From NCBI GenBank assembly GCA_027050775.1, contig JALUBH010000020.1, forward strand, positions 62,001 to 126,000: a stretch of DNA of 64,000 nt. Reading direction: 5' to 3'. The translations under genes were made by a program, and so were the position numbers. Positions 35,469 through 44,700 of the stretch are shown here, piece by piece. Below the pieces are notes generated by a model. The model saw only the letters and a list, made by a program, of their open reading frames with translations, was not told where the DNA came from and did not search any database. This DNA comes from Campylobacteraceae bacterium (GTDB taxonomy: Bacteria > Campylobacterota > Campylobacteria > Campylobacterales > Sulfurospirillaceae). Position 1 is the stretch's first letter, and the number at the start of each line of letters is the position of its first letter.

Positions 35469-35821
35469 TAAAAGCAAGTGAAAAAAATCAGAGAGTAAAA
35501 TATATGAGACTTTTGGAAAAATTTCTAAAGAGCTCGATAACTATATTAAAACTAGAAAATTTCAATTATGATTTGTTTGAAAAAAGATCACTTAAGATAT
35601 ATAATTTAATCAAAAAAATAGACAACATAAGAGTTGACTCCGGATATTTTAAATCTCTGCAAATTTTTGCAGAACTGACTATGGCTACTCTCAAAAATGA
35701 TAACTTAAAGACCGATGAAAAAAGAAACCTGCTTCTAAAAGAAGTAAACCTTATAGAAAAAAACCGAAATAAAAAAATCTACAAAAAAATTAAGCATAAA
35801 AATTCTCTACACAATGATTAA
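35465..35821 (+). CDS. Small helical protein downstream of fliO, unknown function
   Basis: 118 residues, strongly basic and helical (LLEKFLKSSITILKLENFNY, RNLLLKEVNLIEKNRNKKIY), with no membrane segment, signal peptide or cysteine. It overlaps the fliO-like gene by 4 nt and ends the operon, so a flagellar or chemotaxis role is possible from position alone. No family recognised. Confidence 0.55.
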   Translation: MIKASEKNQRVKYMRLLEKFLKSSITILKLENFNYDLFEKRSLKIYNLIKKIDNIRVDSGYFKSLQIFAELTMATLKNDNLKTDEKRNLLLKEVNLIEKNRNKKIYKKIKHKNSLHND

Positions 35822-35853
35822 CAAATCAATAGAATTTTTTACAAAAAAATACT

Positions 35854-36780
35854 TTACCTAAAAAAATTCTCTATAGCTTCTCTCATCCTTACGGTATCTT
35901 CTATCCTGTTTACTTTATCTCTAAATGCTGCTGCTTCAGGAAAACCTTTAGAGTAGGTGTGGAGATGCTTCCTGAAGATAAATGCTCCTTTAATACCATA
36001 AAAATCAAGCATATTATCATAATGCTCCAGAACTATTTCGCATATTTTTTCTTTACTTACTTTTTCAAGATTATTCTTTAACTGATAAAATATCCACGGA
36101 TTTCCAACTGCACCTCTGCCTATCATCAAAGACTTACAACCGGTTATCTTTTTAACTTCATTTGCTTTTTCAAGACTTGTTATGTCACCATTGGCTATCA
36201 CCGGTATATTTACAGCCTCTCTAGCACAGGCAATCGCCTCGTAATCCACCTTTGCTTTATATCTCCCAGCTCTTGTACGGCCGTGTATGCTTATAAAATC
36301 AGCTCCTGCGCTCTCGCAGGCAAGTGCAATTTTATCCGGTATTTTTTCGTTAAATCCTAATCTTATCTTTGCACTTACATATCTTTTTTGGGAATATTTT
36401 TTTATAGTCTCTATAACTCTTTGGACTTGAGAAAGATCTTGCAATAAGGCGGAACCGGCACATTGTGAAACTACTTTTGGCACAGGACAGCCACAGTTGA
36501 GATCAATACCGTCTATACTATCGATAGCATTTAAAATCTCCACGGCCTTTTTTATGGATTCTGTTTTAAAGCCTGCGATTTGGACTATATATGGAGATTC
36601 TAGTGAAGATTTTTTTAGCATATCGTATGTTTTTTTGGAATTATACACAAGCGCATTGGCACTAATCATCTCAGATATAGTCAAATCAGCACCAAATTTT
36701 TTAACCAATGACCTAAAAGGGAGATCAGTATAGCCTGCAAGTGGGGCTAATACATATATACCTTTGTCAAAATCTAACAT
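35854..36780 (-). CDS. dus: tRNA-dihydrouridine synthase (DusB-like)
   Basis: 308 residues. APLAGYTDLPFRSLVKKFGA at the N-terminus binds FMN; DGIDLNCGCPVPKVVSQCAG carries the catalytic cysteine; AKIRLGF, ISIHGRTRAGRYKAKVDYEA, VIANGDITS and LMIGRGAVGNPWIF complete the TIM-barrel set. It reduces specific uridines in tRNA D-loops with NADPH. Its start overlaps the upstream membrane protein gene by 7 nt. Confidence 0.94.
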   Translation of the reverse strand: MLDFDKGIYVLAPLAGYTDLPFRSLVKKFGADLTISEMISANALVYNSKKTYDMLKKSSLESPYIVQIAGFKTESIKKAVEILNAIDSIDGIDLNCGCPVPKVVSQCAGSALLQDLSQVQRVIETIKKYSQKRYVSAKIRLGFNEKIPDKIALACESAGADFISIHGRTRAGRYKAKVDYEAIACAREAVNIPVIANGDITSLEKANEVKKITGCKSLMIGRGAVGNPWIFYQLKNNLEKVSKEKICEIVLEHYDNMLDFYGIKGAFIFRKHLHTYSKGFPEAAAFRDKVNRIEDTVRMREAIENFFR

Positions 36781-37790
36781 TCTCTAAGATATTTGATTGT
36801 GTCTATATTTTTACCGTGATCTCTCAAGAATAGTAGAGTTTTAAATTTCAAAAAGTCTTCTTCTTCTGAGTTTTCTAAAATTTCTCTGACTTTATCTATC
36901 ATTTCAAGTTCAAAAAGAGTGTAAAGATATGCATTTGCAGCTATATGACCTTTTTCATTGTAGAGTTTTTTGAAAAGCTCAATCAAATCATCAGGATTTA
37001 ATTTTATTTTTATCTCCTGCGCTAGCTCAAGATAATCTTCACTGTTCGCATTAAATGTCTCAAGCATCTCTTTGATAGAGTTTATGTCCATATCAAAGTC
37101 ATCTTCATCATCTAAATATCTCTCCATCATTCTTCTAAAGATATTTTTATTTATATGAAATTTGTATTTTTTAATTTCACTAAAAGTTCCTATATTTAAA
37201 AGCTCATTGTATGCCTTTTGGCACAAATCGTTCTCTAGATTTTCACAAGTTTTCAGTATAGTATATGCGTATTTTGGCTCACTTTTTAATCTATTTTCTT
37301 CATTTAATATAAAAAGATCGTTTGTTGGAGATAATTTAAACTTTTTCAAATCTTCATATTTACCATCCCTTATATTATCAACCAACATATAGCACTCTTT
37401 TAATTCTTCATTTTCGAGATTTTGAATATCGGCTTTTTTTACATAATTAAGTGTTTTGGATATAAAGCTAGGCAATTTAAAAAGATCGGTTTTAAACTTA
37501 AGACCACTCTTTTCTCCTAAAATAATCTTTTTAGAAACCTTTATGTATGTATCCAAATCTTTTTTAAGTGCTCTTTTATAGAAAAAATCTTTAAAAGCAT
37601 AATAAGCCAAATGTGATACTGAAGCAAAAAATAGGACAATAACAGGCACAACAATCCATACGGCTACCGGCATAGAGAGGGACACGGTAAATATCTTTAG
37701 GGTATAGCTATCTCCATTAAAACTATAGACATAAAGTCCGATTGCCAATATATAAATAATTGATAACAATACATATCGTTTTATTCCCAT
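36774..37790 (-). CDS. Membrane protein with a long helical cytoplasmic region, unknown function
   Basis: 338 residues. Two N-terminal membrane helices (YVLLSIIYILAIGLYVYSF and VPVIVLFFASVSHLAYYAF) are followed by about 260 residues of acidic and basic helices with TPR-like spacing (YAYTILKTCENLENDLCQKA, HIAANAYLYTLFELEMIDKV). No signature motif. It sits between dksA and dus, overlapping dus by 7 nt. A scaffold role is only a guess. Confidence 0.6.
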   Translation of the reverse strand: MGIKRYVLLSIIYILAIGLYVYSFNGDSYTLKIFTVSLSMPVAVWIVVPVIVLFFASVSHLAYYAFKDFFYKRALKKDLDTYIKVSKKIILGEKSGLKFKTDLFKLPSFISKTLNYVKKADIQNLENEELKECYMLVDNIRDGKYEDLKKFKLSPTNDLFILNEENRLKSEPKYAYTILKTCENLENDLCQKAYNELLNIGTFSEIKKYKFHINKNIFRRMMERYLDDEDDFDMDINSIKEMLETFNANSEDYLELAQEIKIKLNPDDLIELFKKLYNEKGHIAANAYLYTLFELEMIDKVREILENSEEEDFLKFKTLLFLRDHGKNIDTIKYLREC

Positions 37791-37808
37791 TTTTTTACCA
37801 CCTTTGTC

Positions 37809-38168
37809 TTAGTTGTTATTTGCTGATTTTTCTATAATCTCTCTACATGCTATACAGTATTTTGCATGTGGTTTTACTTTTAATCTTTGAAAACTTATAT
37901 CCTCTTCACACATTTCGCATACACCATAAGTACCTGCGTTTATCTTTCCAAGAGAATATTCTATCTCGTGTAACTCTTTTGTTAACTGTTGATTTATAGC
38001 CTCTTCTATCATCCTGTCTGTACTTACAGCCGCATGGTCAGCCTCATCTCCAACATCATCATGCTTTAATGAAGATATACCTTTTAGCGACTCTTCTATA
38101 TTTTTTAATATCTGTTTCTTTCTCTCAAGCAACATATCCTCAAAAAATTTTAATTCATTTTTTCTCAT
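37809..38168 (-). CDS. dksA: DksA/TraR-family zinc-finger regulator
   Basis: 119 residues. A coiled-coil half with DEADHAA (about residues 41-47), equivalent to the acidic tip of DksA, is followed by a C4 zinc finger CEMCEEDISF...YCIAC (about 83-107). DksA binds the RNA polymerase secondary channel and, with ppGpp, adjusts rRNA and amino-acid promoters. It follows rlmH on the same strand. Confidence 0.92.
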   Translation of the reverse strand: MRKNELKFFEDMLLERKKQILKNIEESLKGISSLKHDDVGDEADHAAVSTDRMIEEAINQQLTKELHEIEYSLGKINAGTYGVCEMCEEDISFQRLKVKPHAKYCIACREIIEKSANNN

Positions 38169-38204
38169 CTAATTCCACCTATTAATAATATTATCAAAAC
38201 ATAT

Positions 38205-38660
38205 TTACTTATGATAAGGGTGATTTGACTTAATGCAAAACCCCCTATAAATTTGTTCAAATAATACTACTTTTGCAATCTTGTGTGCATAAGTAAGATT
38301 GCTTAAGCTTATGACTCTTTGAGTTTTTTTAAGAAACTTATCTTCAAAACCATACGCCCCACCAATAAAAAAATTTATATTGGCATTGTCATCAAATATC
38401 TTACTAAACTCAAAACTATCTATTTTTTTACCTTTAACATCTAAAGAGATGTTAAATCCTTTTAAAAAAGGTTCGTAAATCTTTGTATATGATATTTTAG
38501 CCTCTTTTTCACCTTTGCTTTGAGATTGAGCGACATTTTTGTCAAAAAGCACCATATCTTCTATTTTAGCAAATCTTTTAATCATCTTCATATACTCTTT
38601 GACTAAAACTTCAACTAGCTCACTTTTACTCTTCTCAACAGTAAAAACTTTGATATTAAT
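38205..38660 (-). CDS. rlmH: 23S rRNA pseudouridine1915-N3 methyltransferase RlmH, proposed AUU start
   Basis: The C-terminal SPOUT signature is clear: FFIGGAYGF, RVISLSNLTYAHKIAKVVLF, EQIYRGF, NHPYHK at the very end. The first ATG (38591) would give only 128 residues and remove the first strand and helix. The frame is open upstream to a TAA at 38682-38684 without ATG, GTG or TTG. ATT at 38658-38660 lies 6 nt after AAGGAG and gives 151 residues (INIKVFTVEKSKSELVEVL...), the normal RlmH length. It lies between accD and dksA. RlmH acts on assembled 70S ribosomes. Confidence 0.85.
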   Translation of the reverse strand: MNIKVFTVEKSKSELVEVLVKEYMKMIKRFAKIEDMVLFDKNVAQSQSKGEKEAKISYTKIYEPFLKGFNISLDVKGKKIDSFEFSKIFDDNANINFFIGGAYGFEDKFLKKTQRVISLSNLTYAHKIAKVVLFEQIYRGFCIKSNHPYHK

Positions 38661-38688
38661 TTCTTTCTCCTTTAACTTCCCTTATGCA

Positions 38689-39594
38689 CTAAATCACATC
38701 CTCGGTGACATGGTGTGCAAGATTGGCCTTAAGTTTCAACTTAAAACTATCTTTATCATTTTGTAGGAATCTCAACATATTGGAAATCGTCTGTTTCAAT
38801 TCACTTCTTTTGACAATCATATCAATCAAACCATGATCTAATAAAAATTCTGACTTTTGAAAACCCTCTGGCAATTCAGCACCGATGGTCTGCTTAATAA
38901 CTCTTTGACCGGCAAAACCTATCAAAGCACCAGGTTCAGCGATAATTATATCTCCAAGCCAAGCAAAAGAGGCACTTACTCCGCCCATAGTAGGATCGGT
39001 CAAGAGAGATATATAAGGCAATTTATGGTTTGAAAGCTCCTTTAGGGCAGCTGCTGTTTTGCTCATCTGCAATAGTGAAAATGTACTCTCTTGCATCCTA
39101 GCTCCTCCACTTGCACTGACTATAACCAAACCTTGCTCTTTATCTATAGCTCTCTTGACTGCTCTTACTATCTTTTCACCTTCAACAGAACCTAAACTTC
39201 CGCCCATAAAACTAAAATCAAATACAATTATCTGTGTTTTAACACCATCTATCTCACACTCTCCAGCAATCGCTGATGATGTCCTTTTTGTTCTATTTTG
39301 TCCCTCTTGGATTCTTTTTTTATATGACTTTTTATCTACAAACTTAAGCGGGTCTACAGGAATAAGATTTGCATCCATCTCTATAAAACTACTTTCGTCA
39401 GTCAACTGTTTTATCCTTGTTTCTACATTTATTCTTAAATGAAAACCACATTTTGGACATACATTAAGCTGATTTTCCACCTCTTTATAATACATTAAAG
39501 ATTGACAGCTTTTGCATTTTACCCAGTGTGTAGGTGCTTCACTCGGGGAGGGTTGTGTTCTTCTAAAATTTCCAAGAAAATCACCAAATTTCAT
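38689..39594 (-). CDS. accD: Acetyl-CoA carboxylase, carboxyltransferase subunit beta
   Basis: 301 residues. The N-terminal C4 zinc ribbon CKSCQSLMYYKEVENQLNVC-x2-C is followed by the crotonase-like carboxyltransferase core: VFDFSFMGGSLGSVEGEKIV, VIVSASGGARMQESTFSLLQ, LLTDPTMGGVSASFAWLGDI, GFAGQRVI. With AccA it transfers CO2 from carboxybiotin to acetyl-CoA, the committed step of fatty acid synthesis. Biotin ligase is encoded at the other end of the window. Confidence 0.96.
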   Translation of the reverse strand: MKFGDFLGNFRRTQPSPSEAPTHWVKCKSCQSLMYYKEVENQLNVCPKCGFHLRINVETRIKQLTDESSFIEMDANLIPVDPLKFVDKKSYKKRIQEGQNRTKRTSSAIAGECEIDGVKTQIIVFDFSFMGGSLGSVEGEKIVRAVKRAIDKEQGLVIVSASGGARMQESTFSLLQMSKTAAALKELSNHKLPYISLLTDPTMGGVSASFAWLGDIIIAEPGALIGFAGQRVIKQTIGAELPEGFQKSEFLLDHGLIDMIVKRSELKQTISNMLRFLQNDKDSFKLKLKANLAHHVTEDVI

Positions 39595-39600
39595 AATATT

Positions 39601-40326
39601 TTATTCCCCCTTTCTAAACAATTGGGATATTCTATCGAAAATTTCCTTATCTTTGCTTATAACCAACAAACCATCTTCTATAATTTTATATAAATCATTG
39701 CACATATAGAGTCCAGCTTCCACATCATAAACCCTCATATCACCTTCATAAACTACAAAATTTACATCGTGAGCATAGGCCAAAGAGAGAGCAAATGCCC
39801 CAGGAGATCTAAATTTTATATTTTCTTTTCTAAATCTATCAAAAATAGTTTTAGAGCGATATACACGCTCAAAAATTCCTACTCTTGACATTGTATTCTT
39901 TTTTACATCTTCAAAAACCAAACTTCGCATATTGGCTTTTTGAAACAAATCTTCATCTTTATAAAAAATATCTCCATTTGCAAGGTTTACTATAACTCCG
40001 GCTACACATTTATCTTTATATTTCAAGGCAACAGATGTCCCGAAATACGGTATATTTGATGCAAAATTATCGCTCCCGTCTATAGGGTCTATAATGATGT
40101 CAAACTCTGAATCTTTTGGCAAGAAACCACACTCTTCCGAGTATATATTTCCAAATTTTTCCAAATTTTTTACAAAAATCTCTTCTGCAATCAAATCTAC
40201 CTTTCGGCTGATATCTCCACCAGCACCCAAAGATAACTCTTCGCAAAGATATTCATGTTTATTTGAAGTTATAAATTCAAGTATTTCAGTATTTGCCTCA
40301 ATAGCAGCATTTAAAAAAAGTTTCAT
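39601..40326 (-). CDS. Inositol monophosphatase family protein
   Basis: 241 residues. The metal-binding motif DPIDGSDNFASNIPYFG (about residues 82-98) and the C-terminal VYDVEAGLYMCND match the family (DPIDGTxNF and WDxAxG). An acidic EECGF segment precedes, supplying another metal ligand. Possible substrates are inositol-1-phosphate, NADP or fructose-1,6-bisphosphate; sequence does not decide. It overlaps gltD by 1 nt and precedes accD. Confidence 0.88.
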   Translation of the reverse strand: MKLFLNAAIEANTEILEFITSNKHEYLCEELSLGAGGDISRKVDLIAEEIFVKNLEKFGNIYSEECGFLPKDSEFDIIIDPIDGSDNFASNIPYFGTSVALKYKDKCVAGVIVNLANGDIFYKDEDLFQKANMRSLVFEDVKKNTMSRVGIFERVYRSKTIFDRFRKENIKFRSPGAFALSLAYAHDVNFVVYEGDMRVYDVEAGLYMCNDLYKIIEDGLLVISKDKEIFDRISQLFRKGE

Positions 40327-41708
40327 TATTCTAACAAACTCTTTATTATATATTTTGCAGCATCTTTTCCCTCTTTTGCGGCAGTAACAACCAAATCGCT
40401 ACCTCTTTTGCAATCTCCGCCTGCATAAACTCCAAGTTTGGTAGTTTGATATTCGTCTCCAACTATTATCTCTCCCCATTTATTTATATCTATGCCATTT
40501 GAAGCTAAAAAGTCTGGTTTTGACGGTGTGAATCCCAAGGCAAATATAACAACATTTGCATCAACTTTAAACTCACTTCCTTTTATAATCTCAACACTAC
40601 TTCTTCCGCTACTGTCTTTTTTACCAAGAAGTGTTCTTTTCATTCCTATGCCGATAACCTTGTTGTCGTTATTTATAATTATCTCTTTTGGACTTACATT
40701 GTAGATAAATTTTACCCCTTCATCTCTAGCATTTTTAAACTCTTTTTTACTTCCGGGCATATTATGTTTATCTCTTCGATAAAGACAACTGACATCTTTT
40801 GCACCTTCCCTAAGAGCTGTTCTTACGCAATCCATAGCCGTATCGCCACCACCGATAACCACAACACTTTTATTTTTTACATTAAACTTTTTATCATAAT
40901 TTTCGTTAAATAGTTTTTTTTGTATAGCTCTTAGATAATCGATAGCCATAAAGACATTCTGTGCATTTTCATTGTTGATTTTTGCTTTTCTTGACTTTTG
41001 CGCTCCAATACCTATAAAAACACTATCATTTGAGCTTACAATTTCATCAAAAGTTATATCCTTGCCTACATTTGTATCTACATGCAAACTCATCCCTGCT
41101 TCAATCAGCCAATCTATTCTTCTTTTAACTACCATCTTGTCTAGTTTAAATCCTGGTATCCCATAGGTCAAAAGCCCGCCTGCTCGAGAGTCTTTTTCAT
41201 ACATATTTACTTTTATACCGGCTCTCAAAAGATAAGTAGCAGCTGAAATACCGGCTGGTCCACTACCGATGATAGCCACTTTTTTATCGGTTGTAATTCC
41301 GGGAAAGAATGGCTTCATGCCTTTTTTAAAACCCTCTTCAGAGATAAAAGTTTCGATATTTCCAATAGTTATAGCCCCATGTCCGTCATTTAGAGTGCAA
41401 TCTCCCTCACAAAGCTTTCCTTGCGGGCAAATCCTTCCTGTTATCTCTGGAAACGGGTTTGACTCATTTGATAGTTTAAATGACAAATTCAAGTCCATGT
41501 CTGCTGTTGATTTTAGCCAATATGGGATATAGTTATGCAAAGGACACTTGTTGTGACAATACGGATCACCACATTGAACACATCTGCTTGCCTGTATAGA
41601 TGCATCTTCTTTGCCCAAAATATCATATATCTCTCTAAAGTCCTCTATCCTATCACTACTCTCTCTTTTTTTAGCACTGATTCTCTCTATATTTATAAAT
41701 TCTTGCAT
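40326..41708 (-). CDS. gltD: Glutamate synthase (NADPH) small subunit
   Basis: 460 residues. The N-terminal Fe-S domain has cysteines in RCVQCGDPYCHNKCPLHNYI and GRICPQGKLCEGDCTL. FAD binding follows at AIIGSGPAGISAATYLLRAG (about residue 145) and NADPH binding at VVVIGGGDTAMDCVRTALR, ending with the FAD segment GVYAGGDCKRGSDLVVTA. It passes electrons from NADPH to GltB. The gene follows gltB with a 5-nt gap. Confidence 0.95.
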   Translation of the reverse strand: MQEFINIERISAKKRESSDRIEDFREIYDILGKEDASIQASRCVQCGDPYCHNKCPLHNYIPYWLKSTADMDLNLSFKLSNESNPFPEITGRICPQGKLCEGDCTLNDGHGAITIGNIETFISEEGFKKGMKPFFPGITTDKKVAIIGSGPAGISAATYLLRAGIKVNMYEKDSRAGGLLTYGIPGFKLDKMVVKRRIDWLIEAGMSLHVDTNVGKDITFDEIVSSNDSVFIGIGAQKSRKAKINNENAQNVFMAIDYLRAIQKKLFNENYDKKFNVKNKSVVVIGGGDTAMDCVRTALREGAKDVSCLYRRDKHNMPGSKKEFKNARDEGVKFIYNVSPKEIIINNDNKVIGIGMKRTLLGKKDSSGRSSVEIIKGSEFKVDANVVIFALGFTPSKPDFLASNGIDINKWGEIIVGDEYQTTKLGVYAGGDCKRGSDLVVTAAKEGKDAAKYIIKSLLE

Positions 41709-41713
41709 AATTA

Positions 41714-44700
41714 CTAATCTCCCTCATCTGGATTCAACGGTATCTTTTTCATGTTTTTTGGCATCACCATCCAAAAATCTCTCACATTGTGCCTAAAATC
41801 TTCCAGTATCGCTTTTGCCTTCACACTGTCTGTTTCATTTATATGAGCCCTTAGTAATCTCTTTAAAAAATGTTTGGCTTCATCCATCTCATCTATATCA
41901 ACTCTTACAGCGATAACCAACTCTTGATTTAATCTATCGATAAACTCTCTGCCTTTATCATATACAAAAGCAATTCCACCTGTCATACCTGCGCCAAAAT
42001 TCACACCTGTACTTCCCAAAATCGCAACAATTCCGCCTGTCATATATTCACAAGCATGATCACCGGTTCCCTCTACGACTACAGTAGCACCTGAGTTTCT
42101 CACGCAAAATCTCTCTCCAACTATACCGGCAACATAAAGCTTTCCACCTGTTGCTCCGTATAGACAAGTATTACCGGCACATGCATAATCTTCTCTTTGG
42201 AATGTCGGGGTTATAACAATTTTGCCCCCATTCATGCCTTTGCCGACATAATCATTTGCCGACCCTTTTAAATCAATCTTTATACCATTTGTTAAGAATG
42301 CGCCTAAAGACTGTCCTGCTGTACCTTTGAGTTTAAATACTATACTATCTTCTTTCAAGCCTTCATTGCCATAATATTTTGCAATTTCACCACTCACCAA
42401 GGCTCCAAAGCTTCTATTGATATTTTTTATTTCCTTGTGTATGACAACTTTTTGTTCTGGATTTTGTATAGCTTTATATACCTCTTTCAAAATATCTTTT
42501 TCATACTCATTTTTGTCATACGGGTTATTTCTAAGTTTTGAATGGGTATTTTCTCCTTCTATATTCATAAGAACAGAAGAGAAATCAAATTTTTTGGCCA
42601 TGTCATCTTCTATCACTTTTAAAAGATCACTTCTACCGACTATCTCTTCTATGCTTTTGTATCCGAGACTTGCTAGTATTTCTCTTACATCTTGGGCCAA
42701 ATATGTAAAAAAGTTTATCAATTTATCTACATTGCCTATAAAAAACTCTCTTAGTTTCTTATCTTGGGTAGCCACTCCGACAGAACATTTATTTAAATGG
42801 CATATTCTTAAGATTTTACATCCGAGCATAGTTAAAGCCAAGGTGCCAAAAGCATAACTTTCAGCTCCTAAAAGCGCTGCTTTTACGACATCTAAACCTG
42901 TCTTTAAGCCTCCGTCGGTTTGCAGATGCACCTTGCTTCTGAGGTGATTTGCTTTTAGAGCATTGTGTGCTTCACTGAGACCTAGTTCCCAAGGATTTCC
43001 TGCAAACTTTATAGAGCTAAGTGGTGCTGCACCAGTTCCTCCATCGCCGCCTGAAATGATAATCTTATCTGCATAAGCTTTTGCCACTCCTGCTGCTATC
43101 GTCCCGACTCCGGCAGTCGATACAAGCTTGACAGTGATAATGGCATCCGGATTTATCTGTTTCAAATCAAATATAAGCTGTGCCAAATCCTCTATAGAAT
43201 AAATGTCATGATGAGGAGGAGGAGAGATGAGTGTAACTCCTGGAGTCGTATATCTAAGACTTGCTATAAGAGGTGAAACTTTATGTCCGGGAAGCTGTCC
43301 ACCCTCTCCCGGTTTTGCACCTTGGGCTACTTTTATCTGTATCTCCTCTGCACTTCTTAGATACTCTGGCGTAACACCGAATCTACCGCTTGCTATCTGC
43401 TTAATCTTAGATCTTTTTATGCTTTTTAATCTTTGCGTTGCTTCTCCACCCTCTCCAGAGTTTGACATACCACCTAGCCTATTCATAGCCTCTGCCAATG
43501 CTTCATGGGCTTCAGGAGAGATAGAACCCAAACTCATAGCAGCAGTATTAAATCTTTTAAATATGCTCTCTGCTGGCTCAACATCATCAATATCTATAGG
43601 TTTTCTATCAGATGAAAACTCAAGAAAGTCCCGTATGACTTTTTTATCTCGACTGTTTATCAAATTAACCAAAGCATTATAATCATCCCTCTCGCCACTT
43701 TTTGCCAAAGTGTGTATGGCTTTTACTACTTTTGGATTAAAATCATGATACTCATTTCCATCTAAATATTTATAAAAACCTCCTATTTCCAATGGAAAAA
43801 GCCTCTTATTTATATCTATATCAAAAGCTTTTTTATGGTTAAAGTTTATCTTCTCTTCTATATCATCATAACCAAGACCGGGAAGTAGCGCATAAGCACC
43901 GTTAAAGCAATCCTTTACTACCTCATTTGAGAGTCCAATACAATCGAACAATGCAGAATTTCGATATGATGATATAGTAGCAATTCCCATTTTGGATATT
44001 ATTTTTAACAAGCCCTGATTTATCGCAAGACTAGCATTTTTCAAACTGGTTTTTATCTCATATTTACTAAAATTTCTTCTTTTAGCCTCTTGCAAAACAG
44101 AGGCAAACAGCATATATGGATATATGGCACTCGCGCCAAAACCAATCATACAGGCACAAGAGTGCGAATCAAGAGCTTCACCGGATATAGCGATAATGCT
44201 CACAATATCTCTTATGCCTTCCTCAAGTAAAATCTCATGTATTTTTCCTATGCACATAAGCATAGGCATAGGTCTGTTTTTATCATCCATACCTCTATCA
44301 TCAAGATATACCATCGTAATACCATCGTTTTTAACAGCCTCAACAACGTCATAAGCCAAATCTTCCAAGCTACCCTTTAAGTTATCTTCAAAAAGTGTAG
44401 AAAAAATTCGTGACTTATAAGATGGCATATATCTTGGCTTACTCTTATCTCCAAACGATTGCAAAACTTCTATCTTCTCTTGCATCAAAATTGGTGAGAT
44501 TGTTTTGATTCTGATGGCATGTCCCGGGGCTTCTTCTAGTATATTGCTCAGTTTTCCAAAACCTGTATTTAGACTCATAACAATTTTCTCTCTTATCGGG
44601 TCTATCGGTGGATTTGTCACTTGTGCAAATTTTTGCTTAAAAAAATCGCTAAAATTTCTCTGTTTTTTACTAAATGCTGCCAAAGGTGTATCATCGCCCA

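Noticed and set aside
38205-38591. ATG at 38591 as start of rlmH
   Set aside because: The 128-residue product lacks the first strand and helix of the SPOUT fold, and no ribosome-binding site precedes this ATG, unlike the ATT at 38658-38660.
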